64,000 bases of DNA from Erigeron canadensis (lineage: Eukaryota; Streptophyta; Magnoliopsida; Asterales; Asteraceae): positions 11,720,501-11,784,500 of the forward strand of contig NC_057761.1 in assembly GCF_010389155.1 (NCBI RefSeq), given 5' to 3'. Below are positions 47,470 through 60,400 of this stretch, one piece after another (positions within the stretch are counted from its first letter, which is position 1; every line of letters starts with the position of its first letter). A program made the translations under genes and the position numbers. The notes under the pieces are model-generated. The model did not search any database. It saw nothing but the letters and a program-made list of their open reading frames with translations, and was not told the origin of the DNA.

Positions 47470-49685
47470 GTGCAGAGGTTGCTAATTCCGCATTGCTAGG
47501 TGATGAAAGTTTTTCAGAGTTATTGGGTATCCCAAAGTGAGATGAAGGTGTGTGTATAAAAGACTGGATTGATTTCTACATTCAATCTGATTATTAAGTT
47601 TTAGATGATGGTCAAAGATAAAGCTGACTTTCATATTCAAAATGCCTTTTATTTAAGTAGCCTACCATTTTAAGTTCTTCGGTCTACAGTGGTCCTGTGT
47701 TCAGGTACATGTTAGTTGCATTCGTATTTAAATTTTACCATATTTTTAAGGGAGAATTACATAGAAATGCTACTGCCCTTGTTTAGTTCAATTTATTTAT
47801 CATTTTTTGCATGTGCCATTTAAATATACGACCTCTTTTTTCCCCTTAAGACCATTTGTTATCTCGCAGTTTTCATGCAGTTGCTAATATTTTAGTGAAC
47901 TACGAGGACCGTGTGACGCAAAACGTTATAGGAACATAAATTGTTGTAATGTTTTAACATATTCCATGAAGCGAGTATTGACATTTTTATGCGGAGGGAG
48001 TAGGATTAACTTTGTTTAAGGATGCCTATAGTTTCTTTTGTAATACCTACTTATGTCTTAGTATTATAACTAAATTGACATATTGACGAAGAAGTATCTT
48101 ACCTTTCTATGATGGTAATATCTTCGTTTATACATAAAATAACTCTAGATCGAGAGTTAAAAATGGTTATAGATGTACAAGTATTCTTGAAATAGTAAGG
48201 CTTATAAATTACATATATGGCGCTTTTCCAAATTCCTGCCATGTTGTTTGAAAAGCTGCTAGCAAACTTAAGGGTTTTGTTTTTCATTTATACAAATATC
48301 AATGCCACTAGAAAGTTTGTCATTGAACAGGCATGCCTTGCATTTGGTCCATTTGGATATTTAAAAGTTTATTTAATATTTGGTCCAAATTCAAATGTGT
48401 TTCTATCCTAGAAAAATTGGTTATGGTAATTTGCTATTTGTCAGGGATGTAGACATTGATTTGCAACAAGTGCTGAAATTGACCTAGCTAATATCAAAAG
48501 AAATTGGGGAAAGCTTTGCTAACTTTTTTCTCTACCACGTACATAAGGAGTAAAATTAGTACATAATTTGGCTGTAGAAGTTAGAGGCTATGGTGGCAAA
48601 AAGACTGACTGATGATGGTCTCCAAATGGCACTACCATAAGAAATTGTGTGTGTGTGTGTGTGTGTAAAGAGAGAAGGCTGGTGGGGAAAAAGTAGGTAC
48701 TAAAAACTGGATGGATGTATCAATTTAATCAGTAGCCATTTCAGTTCTTCTTAATTGGAATCAATTGATTTATTAAGTAAATTGTTATACTCAATGAAAA
48801 CTCATCCAAGCATATCAAAATATTAGGTTTCTTGAATTATAAAGTAGTCAAAGTTTGCAACTTTATTATTTTTGGGTTATATAATCTTTGATTATTATGC
48901 TAAAAGTTGGTGATGTATGGTTTACATTGGTTTCTTTTCAAGATTTCTATTTTGTTCTGATTTCCAAGCATTTATTAATTGACAAGAAATTCATCCACAA
49001 TAAAATTTGATCAGGTCAACTTCTTTCTTATCTCTATCATATCCAATTGCTCATATATTTAGCTTGCGTAGTGTTTGCTACTTGTGGGACTTAGAAGATG
49101 AAAGAACACCCCTGGTATAAGGTGACCAGTCTTACACATTGTTTCATTTAAAAGTTGGTTGAAAATTATTACGATGATGTCATTACGGGGATGACAGGTC
49201 TATTGGTAGTTTGTTACGCCTGTAGCTAAAGGTAGTATTATAGACTAATTTACATATGAATGTGCTTATCATGGTGGATCTGCCTGTTTAGATGCAACTT
49301 TGTTACAGGCTCGGATTGTCACTAGACAGAGAAAATGGAAAAAATGAACGAATCTGATACTATACTTTGATCAATACCACCGATTTGCTTATACTTTATT
49401 AAGCTCTCATGAGACGTGGCATTGTCAACACATGGAAGTTCTATACATAATCTTCACAAGTCTATGTAAAGAAAAAAACGAAAAGTTAAGACCGTTGGAT
49501 TTTATGGCCCATGACGCAGACCATGTTTCAAACAACATTAGCCCATCTAACAAAAAAATATTTGCTTACACTGATTTCAATACTGGTCCAAAAATTCAGA
49601 AGTACATAATTAGTCCAATACCATTTTTTGTTGCCACCATGCCACGATACCCGACAATAGACGTGAATCCCGACCGCTTACCTAG
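47470..49685. other. Helitron 1 filler, no gene
   Basis: 2.2 kb downstream of the RPA-like exons. AT-rich, a (GT)n run at 48,645-48,666, no protein similarity that I can see. Possibly further captured or decayed sequence. Confidence 0.5.
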
Positions 49686-49713
49686 CCGTGCAACGCACGG
49701 GTCTTCACTCTAG
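49686..49713 (+). terminator. Helitron 1 3' terminal hairpin and CTAG end
   Basis: Stem CCGTGC / GCACGG with an AAC loop (49,686-49,700), 9 nt, then CTAG. This is the canonical Helitron transposition-termination structure. Confidence 0.88.
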
Positions 49714-50229
49714 TAAATATAATATTCTTTTTGCCGTACAAATATGGTTGCATGCATTTAAAGAGACTACTTTAATTCCTTAAATGCATTGGTTAAAGTA
49801 CAAGAATAAAGTCACTTGATAGTGACTTGTCGTCTAATTAACAAACCACATTTACACGCGTGTAAGGCTTTTAACAAAGGATAGAAGGGTTGTCCGGGTA
49901 AAAGCGTGTAAAGGCATAAAGTCAATTCCTCGTAATCAGTGTTCAGATTTGTAAGGTCTAGAACACTGTCAAGGACTCCAGTCAGGAGATCTGGTAAGTC
50001 TGCCAATGAGCTCCGCTATTTGTCAGACTTCTTTCTTCAGACTTCAGTCTTCAATTTAAGTGAGAATGTTCTTTCTTCAGTCTTCAGACTTCAGTCTTCG
50101 ACCAATCTGGTGGAATCCAGATTCCTATACAAGTACACAGTTCACTGGTCTTCACATAATTTCTGGACAAATCTTCAGAGGGCTCCAGTGGTCTCGTCTG
50201 GAGCGAGTCCAGTAAATCTGGACTTAACA
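49714..50229 (-). repeat. 3' LTR of element A, proximal fragment
   Basis: On the minus strand it starts TGTTAAGTCCAG after the PPT and matches the element B LTR in TACCGTACAAATATGG-like and CTTCAG-rich stretches. It contains the palindrome TTACACGCGTGTAA (49,852-49,865). Confidence 0.7.
50026..50100. repeat. CTTCAG repeats in the LTR U3
   Basis: The motif TCTTCAGACTTCAGTCTTC recurs at about 50,033 and 50,075, with related shorter copies. The element B LTR has related CTTCAGTC runs at about 56,950-57,060. Short repeats in U3 often act as transcription-factor sites in plant copia elements; that role is inference. Confidence 0.6.
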
Positions 50230-50244
50230 AATTCCCCCTATTTG
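50230..50244 (-). promoter_or_regulatory. polypurine tract of element A
   Basis: CAAATAGGGGGAATT on the minus strand immediately before the LTR start TGTTAAG. Confidence 0.8.
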
Positions 50245-50465
50245 TTTAGAAATTATGCAAGGATTTTCAAGATTTTATCTATACAAGTTTGTGCTTGAAA
50301 AATCCTTGAAATTTTGACTAAGTCTAAATTTTAGTTACTGGAGATCCACTTTATAGATCATCAGTGTTCCCAGTTTATACATTTTAATCTACTATACTTA
50401 ATCTGGTCAAATACTTGTAAAAATAAAATTACAACTCCTATTGACAAACATCAACTGGTGAAAAG

Positions 50466-53400
50466 TTACAATTTTACAAAGAATTTACAATAAACAAGTA
50501 AATGATAAAAGAGTCGGGCCATCCTCTTCTGCATATGCCCACTGGCTTCTTCACTGGCCTTTCTCTTAGAAGTTGGAGAAGTTGGTGTAGATACTGCAGC
50601 TTGCAGACCTAAGAAGACCTCCATCTGTTCTTTTCTAGACCATTCCTTAGAAATTCTTTTTATGAAAAGCCTGGCGTGAGGAGTTACATCAATCTTGCTT
50701 TTAAAGGAGAGCCCAATTTCTTTCAGTTCTGACCATCCAAAAGCTCTGACTGTCGTATTTGGCCTCTCATCTGTGAAGTTTCCTACTCTGAAGAGTTTTA
50801 CGTGGAACCTGATCTGGTTTTCATAATTTTCTGCCAGATGGATTTTTGCACCAAGAATAGGCCTGGCATTTGCTCTGAAAGACATCAAATAATTGTACCT
50901 TTCTCTTGTCTTGGCTACCTGAACCATCTCTTCAGTTTCTCTGGACACTTGCCTTTGTTTCACTTCCTTGTGAATTTTTGCTTGATTGATTGATTTGGAA
51001 AGGTCTAGAGGAATGAATGTACTGAGATCTGCGTCTCTAGTAGATTTTATCTTCTTTGCCAGAGGTTTTGGCAGTCCTTCGATTTTTCTTCTATATTCAT
51101 TCTCAAGAACTACAACATTTTTCCTCATTTGGGTTTGAAGCTTCTCCAATGCTTCCCTTCTTTTGGCAACAAGGTCCAATATACTTACCCCACAGATTTC
51201 TGAGTCATATACTTGTTCATCTTGAGAGTATATGGACCTTAGATATACATCATCTAGTGCAGCAATGCATTGGTGGACTCTGGGATCATCTTTCATTTTC
51301 TTGTAAACTTCAATTTGCACTCCCAGACGTCCAACATGGTAAGAATCCAAGGTTCCCATTTTTGCCATGTCCAAGTTATAGGCAGCCAGATCATCCTTCA
51401 GATTCTTTTTGAAAATTTCTATGGCAATGCATTGTTGCTCTAGTCTTTTGGAGGTTTCATTATCAGCAGATGGAAACACCTCACCAGCCTCTTCTCCAAT
51501 ATTTTCTTCAGGTTCCCTTCCAAATACCACTTGCTTCTTTCTTTTTACCATTTTTGATTCTGAAGTGATATCTGGGAATTCCTCAAACACTTGCTCACTG
51601 GCATCAGTACCAGTAGCTTCTTCTTCTTCTTGCATAATGGTATCAGTACCAAGTGCCCTTTGAGTTTCTTGTGCACTGGCATCAGTACCAGGCACATTTG
51701 TTCCAATAACCTTCTTCCAAACTTCAATTTTCTTTTGCAGATCGTCACCAGACTTTTCCCCCTTGGAATGATCACCAGCCATGTGGGCATTCCAGATTTG
51801 TTCAAGCATGTGACGATCAAATGAACCAAAGTTCCTTCCAGACACTGGAGTGGTTATGTTAACAGTGTGCCTAAGTTTTTCAAGTTCTTTCTTGATATGA
51901 TCAACTTCCTTAGGCAACTGTTTTGGCAGTTCTTTGTCTATGATTTTGACAACTTGTGGAAGCAACCCATCTTGAATATTTCGTAGAACAGACCCAGAAA
52001 ATTCTTCAGTTATTTCCTTTAGCATGTCACCTCGGAATTTTTTCAATATTTCATCACTAAGGTTGCTGATAATTGAATTTTGGTCTAGAGTTGGCCTGCC
52101 TTCCAGACTCATAATTCTGGTAGTCAACTTCTGAAGATCTTCAGTCATGCCAGTTAATGGTTGTGCAATTTCAGCATTAATTGCAGACGTAACAGAAGTG
52201 ACTAGCTTCTCTTCTAACCCCTGGACTGCCACTTTAAATGTTTCAAAATTGTTATTAGTGGCCAGTACCAGTTCATCCAGTTTCTCAAAAACAATCTTCT
52301 CATTTCCAGCAAAAATATTCATTTCTGACTTCATATTCCTATATATAGATTAAAAACCGTGCGAGGTTTTTAGCGCTTTCTCACATGCTTTTTTATTTTA
52401 ACATATATGTAGGGATCACAACCTTTGAACTTCTTTTCTTTTACTTTTTTGTCATCTTTGCTACGTTTGTCCCTCTCTCTCTTATTATTTTTTTGGGTAG
52501 AAACAAGAAAACAAATTCGTGGTAGCACTTCACAACACCACCCAAAAACACACCACTTTCATCAACTTCCGGCTATGTTTCCATCCATGTATTTCCGAAA
52601 TTCCAAGCAAAATATAAGATCTAATCACAAAACATGAGCTAATTTGTAACTTTATCTATCCAAAAAAACAAAAAACTGGTATTAAAAACGGCAAAAACTT
52701 GGAATATTTATACCTCGAATTCTTAAATAGCAAACTTTTGTTGATGAGAATAGACTTAATCCCAGATAACAAATACATATTATACGCCAATTGCTTGAAA
52801 AAACAATTAACGTCGCTCTTAAAGCTGCATAAATGAACATTAAAAAGAAAAACAAATCCTAGCCACCAATCGGTAGTCATCCTCCAACGCAGCTCCACCA
52901 CCACAGCTCCACCACATTTCATACCAATCACCGATGCACCAACCCCTTGCATTTTCTTTCAGTACAATATTAGATCCAAAAATTAGATCTAACCAAAAAT
53001 TACATATAGTAATAAAAAATATGACAGATCTAGCAACTCTATCCTTTTTTTTCGATCCTGCTGCTCTGACATCACGAACAATTTTACCAAAAGGGATAAT
53101 CGCCAAGTTTCTTTCAGTTAATCGTTAAATTGCACATCAACAAAGATGATGTGTGATTTTAAAATGAAGAAGATGGTTGGGATTTTACTTTGTGAGAGAG
53201 AGAGAATGATGTCATAGGAATGAAAAATACAAGAAAACTTTATGAAAGTTTTTTAACTCTATGTAAATAAAGTATACTACAGATGGACACCAAAACTCCA
53301 AAAGGATACAAGCATACAACTGTGATCATACGTGTTACAAAAACAGTCAATCTATTATTTGTTTTTTGTTTTCATATTTTATTAATGTTATATACAAAGT

Positions 53401-55923
53401 TTTTGGGTACGTTTACCTTTTCTGCTTAAATAAATTTTGTTTTTGATATAAAATGCTTTGATTTTTAAAGGATGGTGTCTCTCATTTTTCTTAAACCCTC
53501 GGCACATGTTTATCGAATAATGATATCTACAATATAATTTTGTGTTTTTCTTCTTCTTTGGCGATTTGATTTTTGTTGATGGTGATTGAATATATCATGA
53601 GCTACGTACGTTTATATATCCCAATACTTATATTTATAGTATAGTACAATATCATGTACATATAAGATGTCTTAGTTTTTCAATAAATACTTTTACAACT
53701 CATCTTCAAAAGTTTAAGCAATATACGATATGTCAAGTATATGAACTATCTACAAACCCGACTACAAGGTACCTATTATGACAAATACTATGTATGAATA
53801 ATGTTATGACTTATCGTGAGATACTGATATTTGGTATGCTATCAAATAAATTAATTTTGTAACTAACAAAACTCAAAATGTGTTATCTAAACGCAAAATC
53901 TACTTTTACAATGTTCATTATTTTAATAAATGGCAACACCCGCGGCAAAGTGCGGGTTAAAAAACTAGTTAATATTAAGTACAGACTTGAAGTCAGAGAC
54001 TACTTGAGAAGATGTCTGGAGGGATCTCTCTAGGTCCGCCACCTTATTAAAAAGGCCTTGGACCTCGGTGGAAAATGAAGTGGAGAGATCACCTGAAGGA
54101 TTGACCAATCTGGTTGTGGAAGACACTGGCACCACACTTGTGATATTTTCAATTGGTTGAGTGGATGCCAATACTTCCAGAGGTTCAGAAGATTGAACTT
54201 GTTGGAGTTGAATGGGTGCAAAAATGGATTATGGTGGTGGTGTTGTGGATTCTGGTGGTGGTGGTAGTGGCATATTTGACAAAATCATCTGGGGGACCGA
54301 AGTAATAGTATGATCTACTTCCTCTTCACCCAAAAAGCCCATCTCTACATCAAAATCATTCCCCTCAGATAATGGGGAATCAACCATATCCCATTCTGGG
54401 TAGGTTTCAACAACCTGATCCTCAACTTGGGGAATCTCTATCTCCCTATTCAGATCAATCTGAGCCTCATGCTCCAGATTCCCTTCAACAACCTGCTCAG
54501 TTAGATCCCCCTCAACACTTACATGTACTCCCTCCACAATCAATGACCCATCTGCAGTCATGATGTCCCCATCCGTAGAAGTTGAGACTGGTATTACTAA
54601 AGGTGAGGCTCCAATAATGCCAGTCTGTACAAGAGTTGTGTCAGAAATTTGGCTATCAAATTGTTGTGTAGACACAGACTCTACTGAGGGTTGGGCGGAC
54701 CCTCTTTCCTTTTCACCACTTCTTCCTACAAGAATTGTGGGAGTGGTTTCTTGTGGGTTTCCCTGATTGACATCTCCAGAATCTTGTTGGGGGGATTCTG
54801 GATGGCTTGGTTGGGTATTATGAGATGAGACCAGAACTCCATCTCTCCTAAGACATCGATTTGTGTTTCTTGGTCTGGTGGGAGGGTTTTGGATATTAAC
54901 ATCAGTTTGCTAAGCGTTAGGTGCAACCTGGGTAATAAGTGTCACCCTTTCAACATTGAGGACTACAGAGGGTCCCTCATTGTTTTGAGGCCTGCCTGAC
55001 GCCTCTTCTGTGCTAACTGGTCTTGTTGCGACAGTTTGTATATTTTCAGCATCTTCTCTGATGAAAGAATGAAACATATTATGAGGGATTGGAACCTCAT
55101 CAGGTTTGGATTTTAGATTTGATAATTCCCTCATAAATTCTGGGACAGAGAATTTGGTGGTCTGAAAGTCATATTCATTTTGCAAGGCACTTTTGAAAAT
55201 TAAAGACAAAAAACTAATATATGGAACATGGGGTTTTCTACCTTTTGCCTTGATTCTGTCAACAAGGTCAACAAACAGGATTTCAGCAAAATCTACATGG
55301 TATCCAAACCACAAACAATAAGCTATCTTGAGATGCACTTGGTTAAGCTGGTCTAACCCTCCAGAGCTTCCACCCAGACACTCAACCAGAGGAGTGAAGA
55401 AGTATCTCCAGGAATCTGTTAACTTACTCATGTAAATGGTACCTTTCCTGGAGAGTTGGCCATGTTCATCCAAAATATTCGTATGGCCCATCAATCTGCA
55501 CACCTCCCTTGTATTGATTCCTAAAGGAAGTGTGACAGCCATTTCATTTTCCACATGGTACTCCATCTGGAGTACTTCCCTGAAGATGTCAATAGCAAGA
55601 ACAAAGGGTTTGGTTCCTTTCTTCAGGGTATACTGGATGGCAGGAAGATCACCGTTAACAAAAACGCCGGTGTACCAGAATTCATAAAGATAGTCGTGAT
55701 ACATCTTATTAGGGTTCAATGTCAGAGCACCATATAACGGACTGCTTCGAAAGAACTTGTTAATTCATCCGATCATAGATTGAGGATCATGGCTGCTTGA
55801 TAGTTTTGCCATCCAGTTGTTCATGTTTATACGGATGACATCTGCTGTAAGAGTGATATGCCTTGCCTTTGTTACGACGGTAGCAGGGGTATAATTGGAA
55901 GAAAGAAGATTTTTGGGAGCCAT
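50466..55923 (-). pseudogene. Sirevirus envelope-like ORF of element A (split by Helitron 2)
   Basis: ATG at 55,923; stop at 50,466. Without the 1,633-bp Helitron the frame is continuous at 1,275 codons, with nonsense codons at 55,765-55,767, 54,910-54,912 and 54,229-54,231. An N-terminal globular module (YEFWYTGVF; FREVLQMEY; VECLGGSSGGLDQ) spans about 250 residues. An acidic, Pro-rich middle (MPLPPPPESTTPPP) and a long C-terminal coiled-coil, Lys-rich half follow. Position between pol and 3' LTR equals that of the env-like ORF in Sireviruses. I see no signal peptide or clear membrane segment, so an envelope role is not supported by this copy. Function unknown. Confidence 0.75.
52336..53968 (+). 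mobile_element. Helitron 2, non-autonomous, inside the envelope-like ORF
   Basis: 1,633 bp. Starts TTCCTATATATAG after an A (or TCC one base later), ends with hairpin CCCGC/GCGGG (53,939-53,956), 8 nt, CTAG (53,965-53,968) before T. Removing it rejoins the ORF in frame (SVLNIN with MKSEMN). No ORF of note inside; a Pro/Thr-type repeat CAGCTCCACCACC near 52,890 may be a captured fragment. Confidence 0.8.
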
Positions 55924-56253
55924 ATGAGTGAATAGAATATGAAACTGAAATTAGGGTTTTTAAGATTTGATGAAGTAAATATGAGAGAGATTGATGATTA
56001 GAATTGAATGAAGGAATTTGGAAGTAAATGCAAAGGAAGGTGAAAATGAAAGTTATATAGAGGAGAGAGAAAATGGGAATTCAAACGGTTTATTTTGAAA
56101 AATTATCCAAAGTAATTTTGATCGGGTTTGAAATCCGCATTAAATTCACCCCATCACAAATAATGTATGACGTTTGACAGCCCACAAAACTATCATTATT
56201 CACTTTTTATGTTCCCAAAGTAACAAAACCCACTCAGTATTTTGAAAACATAT
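55924..56253 (-). other. pol-to-envelope-like spacer of element A
   Basis: Resembles the spacer of element B (61,330-61,680): GAATGAAGGAATTTG, TTTTGATCGG and GTCCGCATTAAAT-like blocks are shared. These may include a promoter for the downstream ORF, which is inference. Confidence 0.5.
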
Positions 56254-57181
56254 TGTAAGTCCCAGATATTATACAGATATGTAAGTAAGTAACCCGACTG
56301 GCAAGTACACACAAACTGGAAGAAGACCAGTTTGTGGTATGATTCAGATTATGGATGTGAACAAGTAATGAATGCAAGTAACTTAAAGAACAAGTGCAAA
56401 AACTATATAAATACTAGATATAATCAAGTATGGAGCATTGAGACACTTAGTATTTTTCAATGTATTTTCTTTATTGATATAAACAAAATACAAGGATTGT
56501 TGCGGAACAAAGATAAAGATGAAGTGTGTAAGTATCTAAACAATCCTGAAATACAAGTGATCTAAAAACTTGGAAATACTCGTAACAATCACTTAGAGTA
56601 TATCTCACAAGTTGCAATGCAAGAGTTTCTAACATTTTGCAAGTTGTGAGAAGTCTTGTATTTATAGGCCAAGATGTCTTTGATGACATGGCAATACCGT
56701 ACAAATATGGTTGGGAGTATTTATGGATTTGTACGACAAATCCATAACATGCTTGTGTAAGGTAAAATGTGTAGGTTTCTTTGATGTGACTTAACACAAT
56801 TTATTCCCAACCTTTTACCCTAACTAGCACAATACAAGGTATAATGTTATTAACCGGGTAATGGCCATTAAAGTACTTTTGAAAAGACTTCCTCGTAATC
56901 AGTGTAAAAGTCTGTAAAAGTGTTGTAAGGACTTTTACACTGAGCTGCTTCAGTTTCATCTTCAGATAGAATCCTCTATGAGCTCTGCTTCTGAGATGAT
57001 TCTCTTCTTCAGTCTTCAGTCTTTGACTTCAGTCTGAATGTCTTTAGTGGTGTTAATTCTGAAACTGAAGTGAAGCTTCAGTGAGCTTTATTCTGAATGA
57101 CTTCAGAATCCTGAGTAAGCTTTCTTCACTAAACTTCAACTATTTTGAACAAATCATAATTGGTCGATTTTCGACCTAACA
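56254..57181 (-). repeat. 3' LTR of element B
   Basis: 928 bp, from TGTTAGGTCG (minus strand, 57,181) to GGGACTTACA (56,254), with TG...CA ends. CTTCAG-type repeats lie in U3 and AT-rich R/U5 sequence follows. Its end equals that of the relic LTR at 43,538. Confidence 0.8.
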
Positions 57182-57196
57182 AATTCCCCCTATTTG
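57182..57196 (-). promoter_or_regulatory. polypurine tract of element B
   Basis: CAAATAGGGGGAATT on the minus strand, identical to that of element A. Confidence 0.8.
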
Positions 57197-57474
57197 TTCT
57201 GAAATAGTGCATGCATTTTAGATTTCTATCTATACAAGTTTGTAAGTCTAAAAAATGCAAGTTTTAGTTTAAGTTGTAAAATATTTCTAAGGTCATCTTA
57301 TAGATCATTGATGCCTTAAGAAATTTTCTTGTGATTTTTCTAACTTAAACCTACTTCCTATCAATTGTTGTAACTTGCAACATATATATAAGATACTGAG
57401 ATGATTGTTTGTTACAAGTACAAATGAAATGGAAAGATATTTATAAGTACAAACATATTTACATAAGAAGTAAA

Positions 57475-60400
57475 CTAATTCTTTGCTGGCCTTGATCCTG
57501 AGGGAGCATTAGTAGCTTTCCTTTTTGTTGGCGAATCGAGCTTGCCAAATAGCCTTCCTACCATCTCCACCTTGGCCTTCATCTTTTGTTGAATTCTTGA
57601 CATCCAAGCGCCAGTCAGGTGAGACTTAGGCTTCCCCTTCAGAGCATGTATCATTTCTCTATGCTCAGAGATCCCAAACTCATGTACAGAAACTTGCTTG
57701 TATTCTTCTTCTGCCCTTCCTTCTCTCCTTACGATTAAATCAAACAACCTCAGACCATCTTCTTTAACAATTTCAACATCCAGAATCTTTGCAGAATTAG
57801 ACTTGTGTTTCATGTAATACTCATATTGATCTTTTTCATGTTTATTCTAAATCTAAACGGTGTCTTCAGAAATTGGTATGAAGGTGGAAAGGTCAAAATC
57901 ACGATCATGTTTTCTTGATGATCTTGGGCCAGTAAGCTTTGGCTTCTGGGGTGGCTTGTACAGTTGCCTCTCAACCTTCTGAACTTCAGCCAGAATTTCC
58001 TTTTTCTTTATCTCCATCTCACTCATTCGATTTTTGACCAAGTCCTCAATGGACATCTTAAATGTGAGACTTTCTAGCTTCTATTCTAGAGGTGAGTCAT
58101 TCTTGATCTTCAGATATCTTTCCAGTGAAAGACCAAGAGCTGCAACATCCAAATGATCTAGGGTCCCCATCTTCAGATGTTGTTCCCTTTCTTGTCTTCG
58201 ATTATCCCTCCACATAACAAATTGGTTAGAGACTTGTTTCTGCAAGGCCTCCAACTTTTTGTTGTCTGCATCAAGATTATGTAGAGGGTAGCCTTGTTCA
58301 TCAACCACAAGTCCAGAATCCTTGGACTTGGGTTCTTTAACCATCTGGGCCTTGCCCTTATCTTTCTTTCCTGCTTCCTTATCTTTCTTCTCAGATTGTT
58401 GTTCCCCCTGAGCATGTGCAGATGCACTTGCTTCAGTCCCAGCACTCTTCTTTGTCTTTTCAATCATTTCCTGAGTGCTAGACAGTAGACCAATTCCCCC
58501 TTTGGGGACCTCTGCAGGCATTTTGGAATAAGCATCAATAGTGGCCTTCATGACCTTCAGAGGTTCCTAACTCTGTTGTTCTAGGCAATCAGAAATGCCT
58601 TTTCTCATTGTTGAAAATTGTGCCCTTAACCTAAAGTTAAGGAGCAACTTCGCGTGTTCTTGCACGTCTTTGAGCATTTTTCGATCTTCTTCAGAGAATG
58701 AAGCAGATGGAGGTGGGGTAACAACTAGTGGTTTCTTGAGAAAGGTCAGAATTTTATCCAACTGTTTTGACTGGTCCTGAATCTTTTGATCAAGGCTTGA
58801 CATAGAATTCTTGACTTCAGTAACGACTTTGTCAACCTTATCATTTGTATCTTTTGTAATTTCAGAGACCATCAGTCTAACCTGCTCTGTAACCTTTTCT
58901 GTCACTGAAACTGAAATCTGAGAGATTAATTCCTGAGAGATTACAAACTTCAGTTTCTCAGCCACATTTTCACCAACAGAAATCCTAAGTGCTTTATCAT
59001 CGAAACTTGGTTTCTTCACCAACTCATTGACTTCCTTCCCGACTGCCAAGACATCTTGTTTCATCATTTCAACCGAGGAAGTTAGATTTGCAACAACAGA
59101 ATTCTGAACATCCCTTTTGGTCAGTGAAGGCTTCACCAATAGCCCTGCTGATGTTATTACAAGCATACACCAATTCATTTAGCTTCCCAGCCACCAATCC
59201 TTGAGTAGATAAGCCCTCAACCTGAAGAAGTAGGTTTTGGACTTTGGCATGTTGTTTCTCTAACCGTGCTTCCATGCTCAGAGGAGGAGGCGATTGAGTA
59301 GAAACAGAAGCAATAAAGGGAAGTGTACGAAGACCAGCCAGAGTTTTATCCAACATAGCATCTGAAGGACCCTCAGATTTAGTCTCGGAATCTAGTTCCT
59401 TGTCTTGTTCTTTTGGTGCATCGTAATTCCTTCTTGATGGTACATCATGAATTTATGGGTGAAAGTGTAAGAGTTGTGGTGTGAATCTGGGAGAAGTGAC
59501 ATATGCGGGAGTTGTATTTGGTGGAAAGTAGGGGTGTTGGTGTGAAATTGGAGGTAGTTGATATGGGGGATCATTTTGTTGAAGTTGTTGAATTCTTGGT
59601 TATTTGGGGGAGGAGGCATTGGGGCGTTCAAGAGGTTGAAGGTTGGCTCAGAATCCGAATGATTCTCCTCCAATAAGTCCTCATCGAACTCAAAATCAGC
59701 AAGAGAATCAAGATTCTCCTGAGTTGGCTCATCTTCATCCCAGATATTAGTCGAAGCTACTATCTGATCAGATATGCCCTGGTCCAGATGACTGGCATCT
59801 GAACCAGCACCTGGTTCAACATCTGCAGCAGTAGTTGCATCGTCACCAGTCAGAATAGGCTCCGCCCAAGCATCTTAGCCTGCAAAATTCGATACCGGAG
59901 TTGCCTCAGTAATTCTTGTGCTGTCTCCAAGAATCTCTTCATTTGCCGTAGAGGTTGAAACTTCAGTTTCCCTGGGTATCACCTGAGAAACATCAAGAGT
60001 TTGTGCACAGAGAGAGTGTAAGATTTGTGAAGTTTCAGGGGGTGCTCATGCAGACTCAACTTCTAATGTGTGTTGGGCTGACACACTTACATTTTCTTCA
60101 CCATCTCCTCCTAAAGAAGTTTTGGAGATGGTTGCTTATGGGTTTCCCTTTTGACCTTCTTCTGGATCTTGTTGGGAAGATCCAGAAGGCTGAGCTTGGG
60201 TACTAATATCCTTGGGCTGTGACGATGGCTTAAATTTTCGCAATTTTAAAATGCCCTTTAGTGATCCCGAGGGATCTTTTTGGAGATTCTCAGGTTGGTC
60301 AATGAAAGAAGTAGGCGGCGGGGTGGAAGAACTTGATTTGGATTTAAATAAGTTCAACATTTTGCCACTAGATGCACTGGTGGGTCTCACATTCTTTTGT

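Larger units (their letters stand above)
44264..49713 (+). mobile_element. Helitron 1, non-autonomous, with RPA-like pseudogene
   Basis: 5,450 bp. The 5' end is TCTATATATATCTAAAAG after an A; the 3' end is CTAG before a T, preceded by a hairpin. The flanks AAAAATAA and TAAATATAATATT join into one LTR sequence matching element B, which places the insertion between A and T without target duplication, as Helitrons do. No Rep/helicase was found, so it depends on other copies for movement. Confidence 0.82.
44040..56253 (-). mobile_element. Sirevirus-like copia element A, 3' half, interrupted
   Basis: Read on the minus strand: pol-to-envelope-like spacer (56,253-55,924), envelope-like ORF (55,923-50,466), PPT at 50,244-50,230, and a 3' LTR beginning at 50,229. 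Element A is interrupted by Helitron 2 in its ORF, by Helitron 1 in its LTR and by element B in its spacer. Its pol is not in the window, or lies beyond element B. It has no 5' LTR here. Confidence 0.75.
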
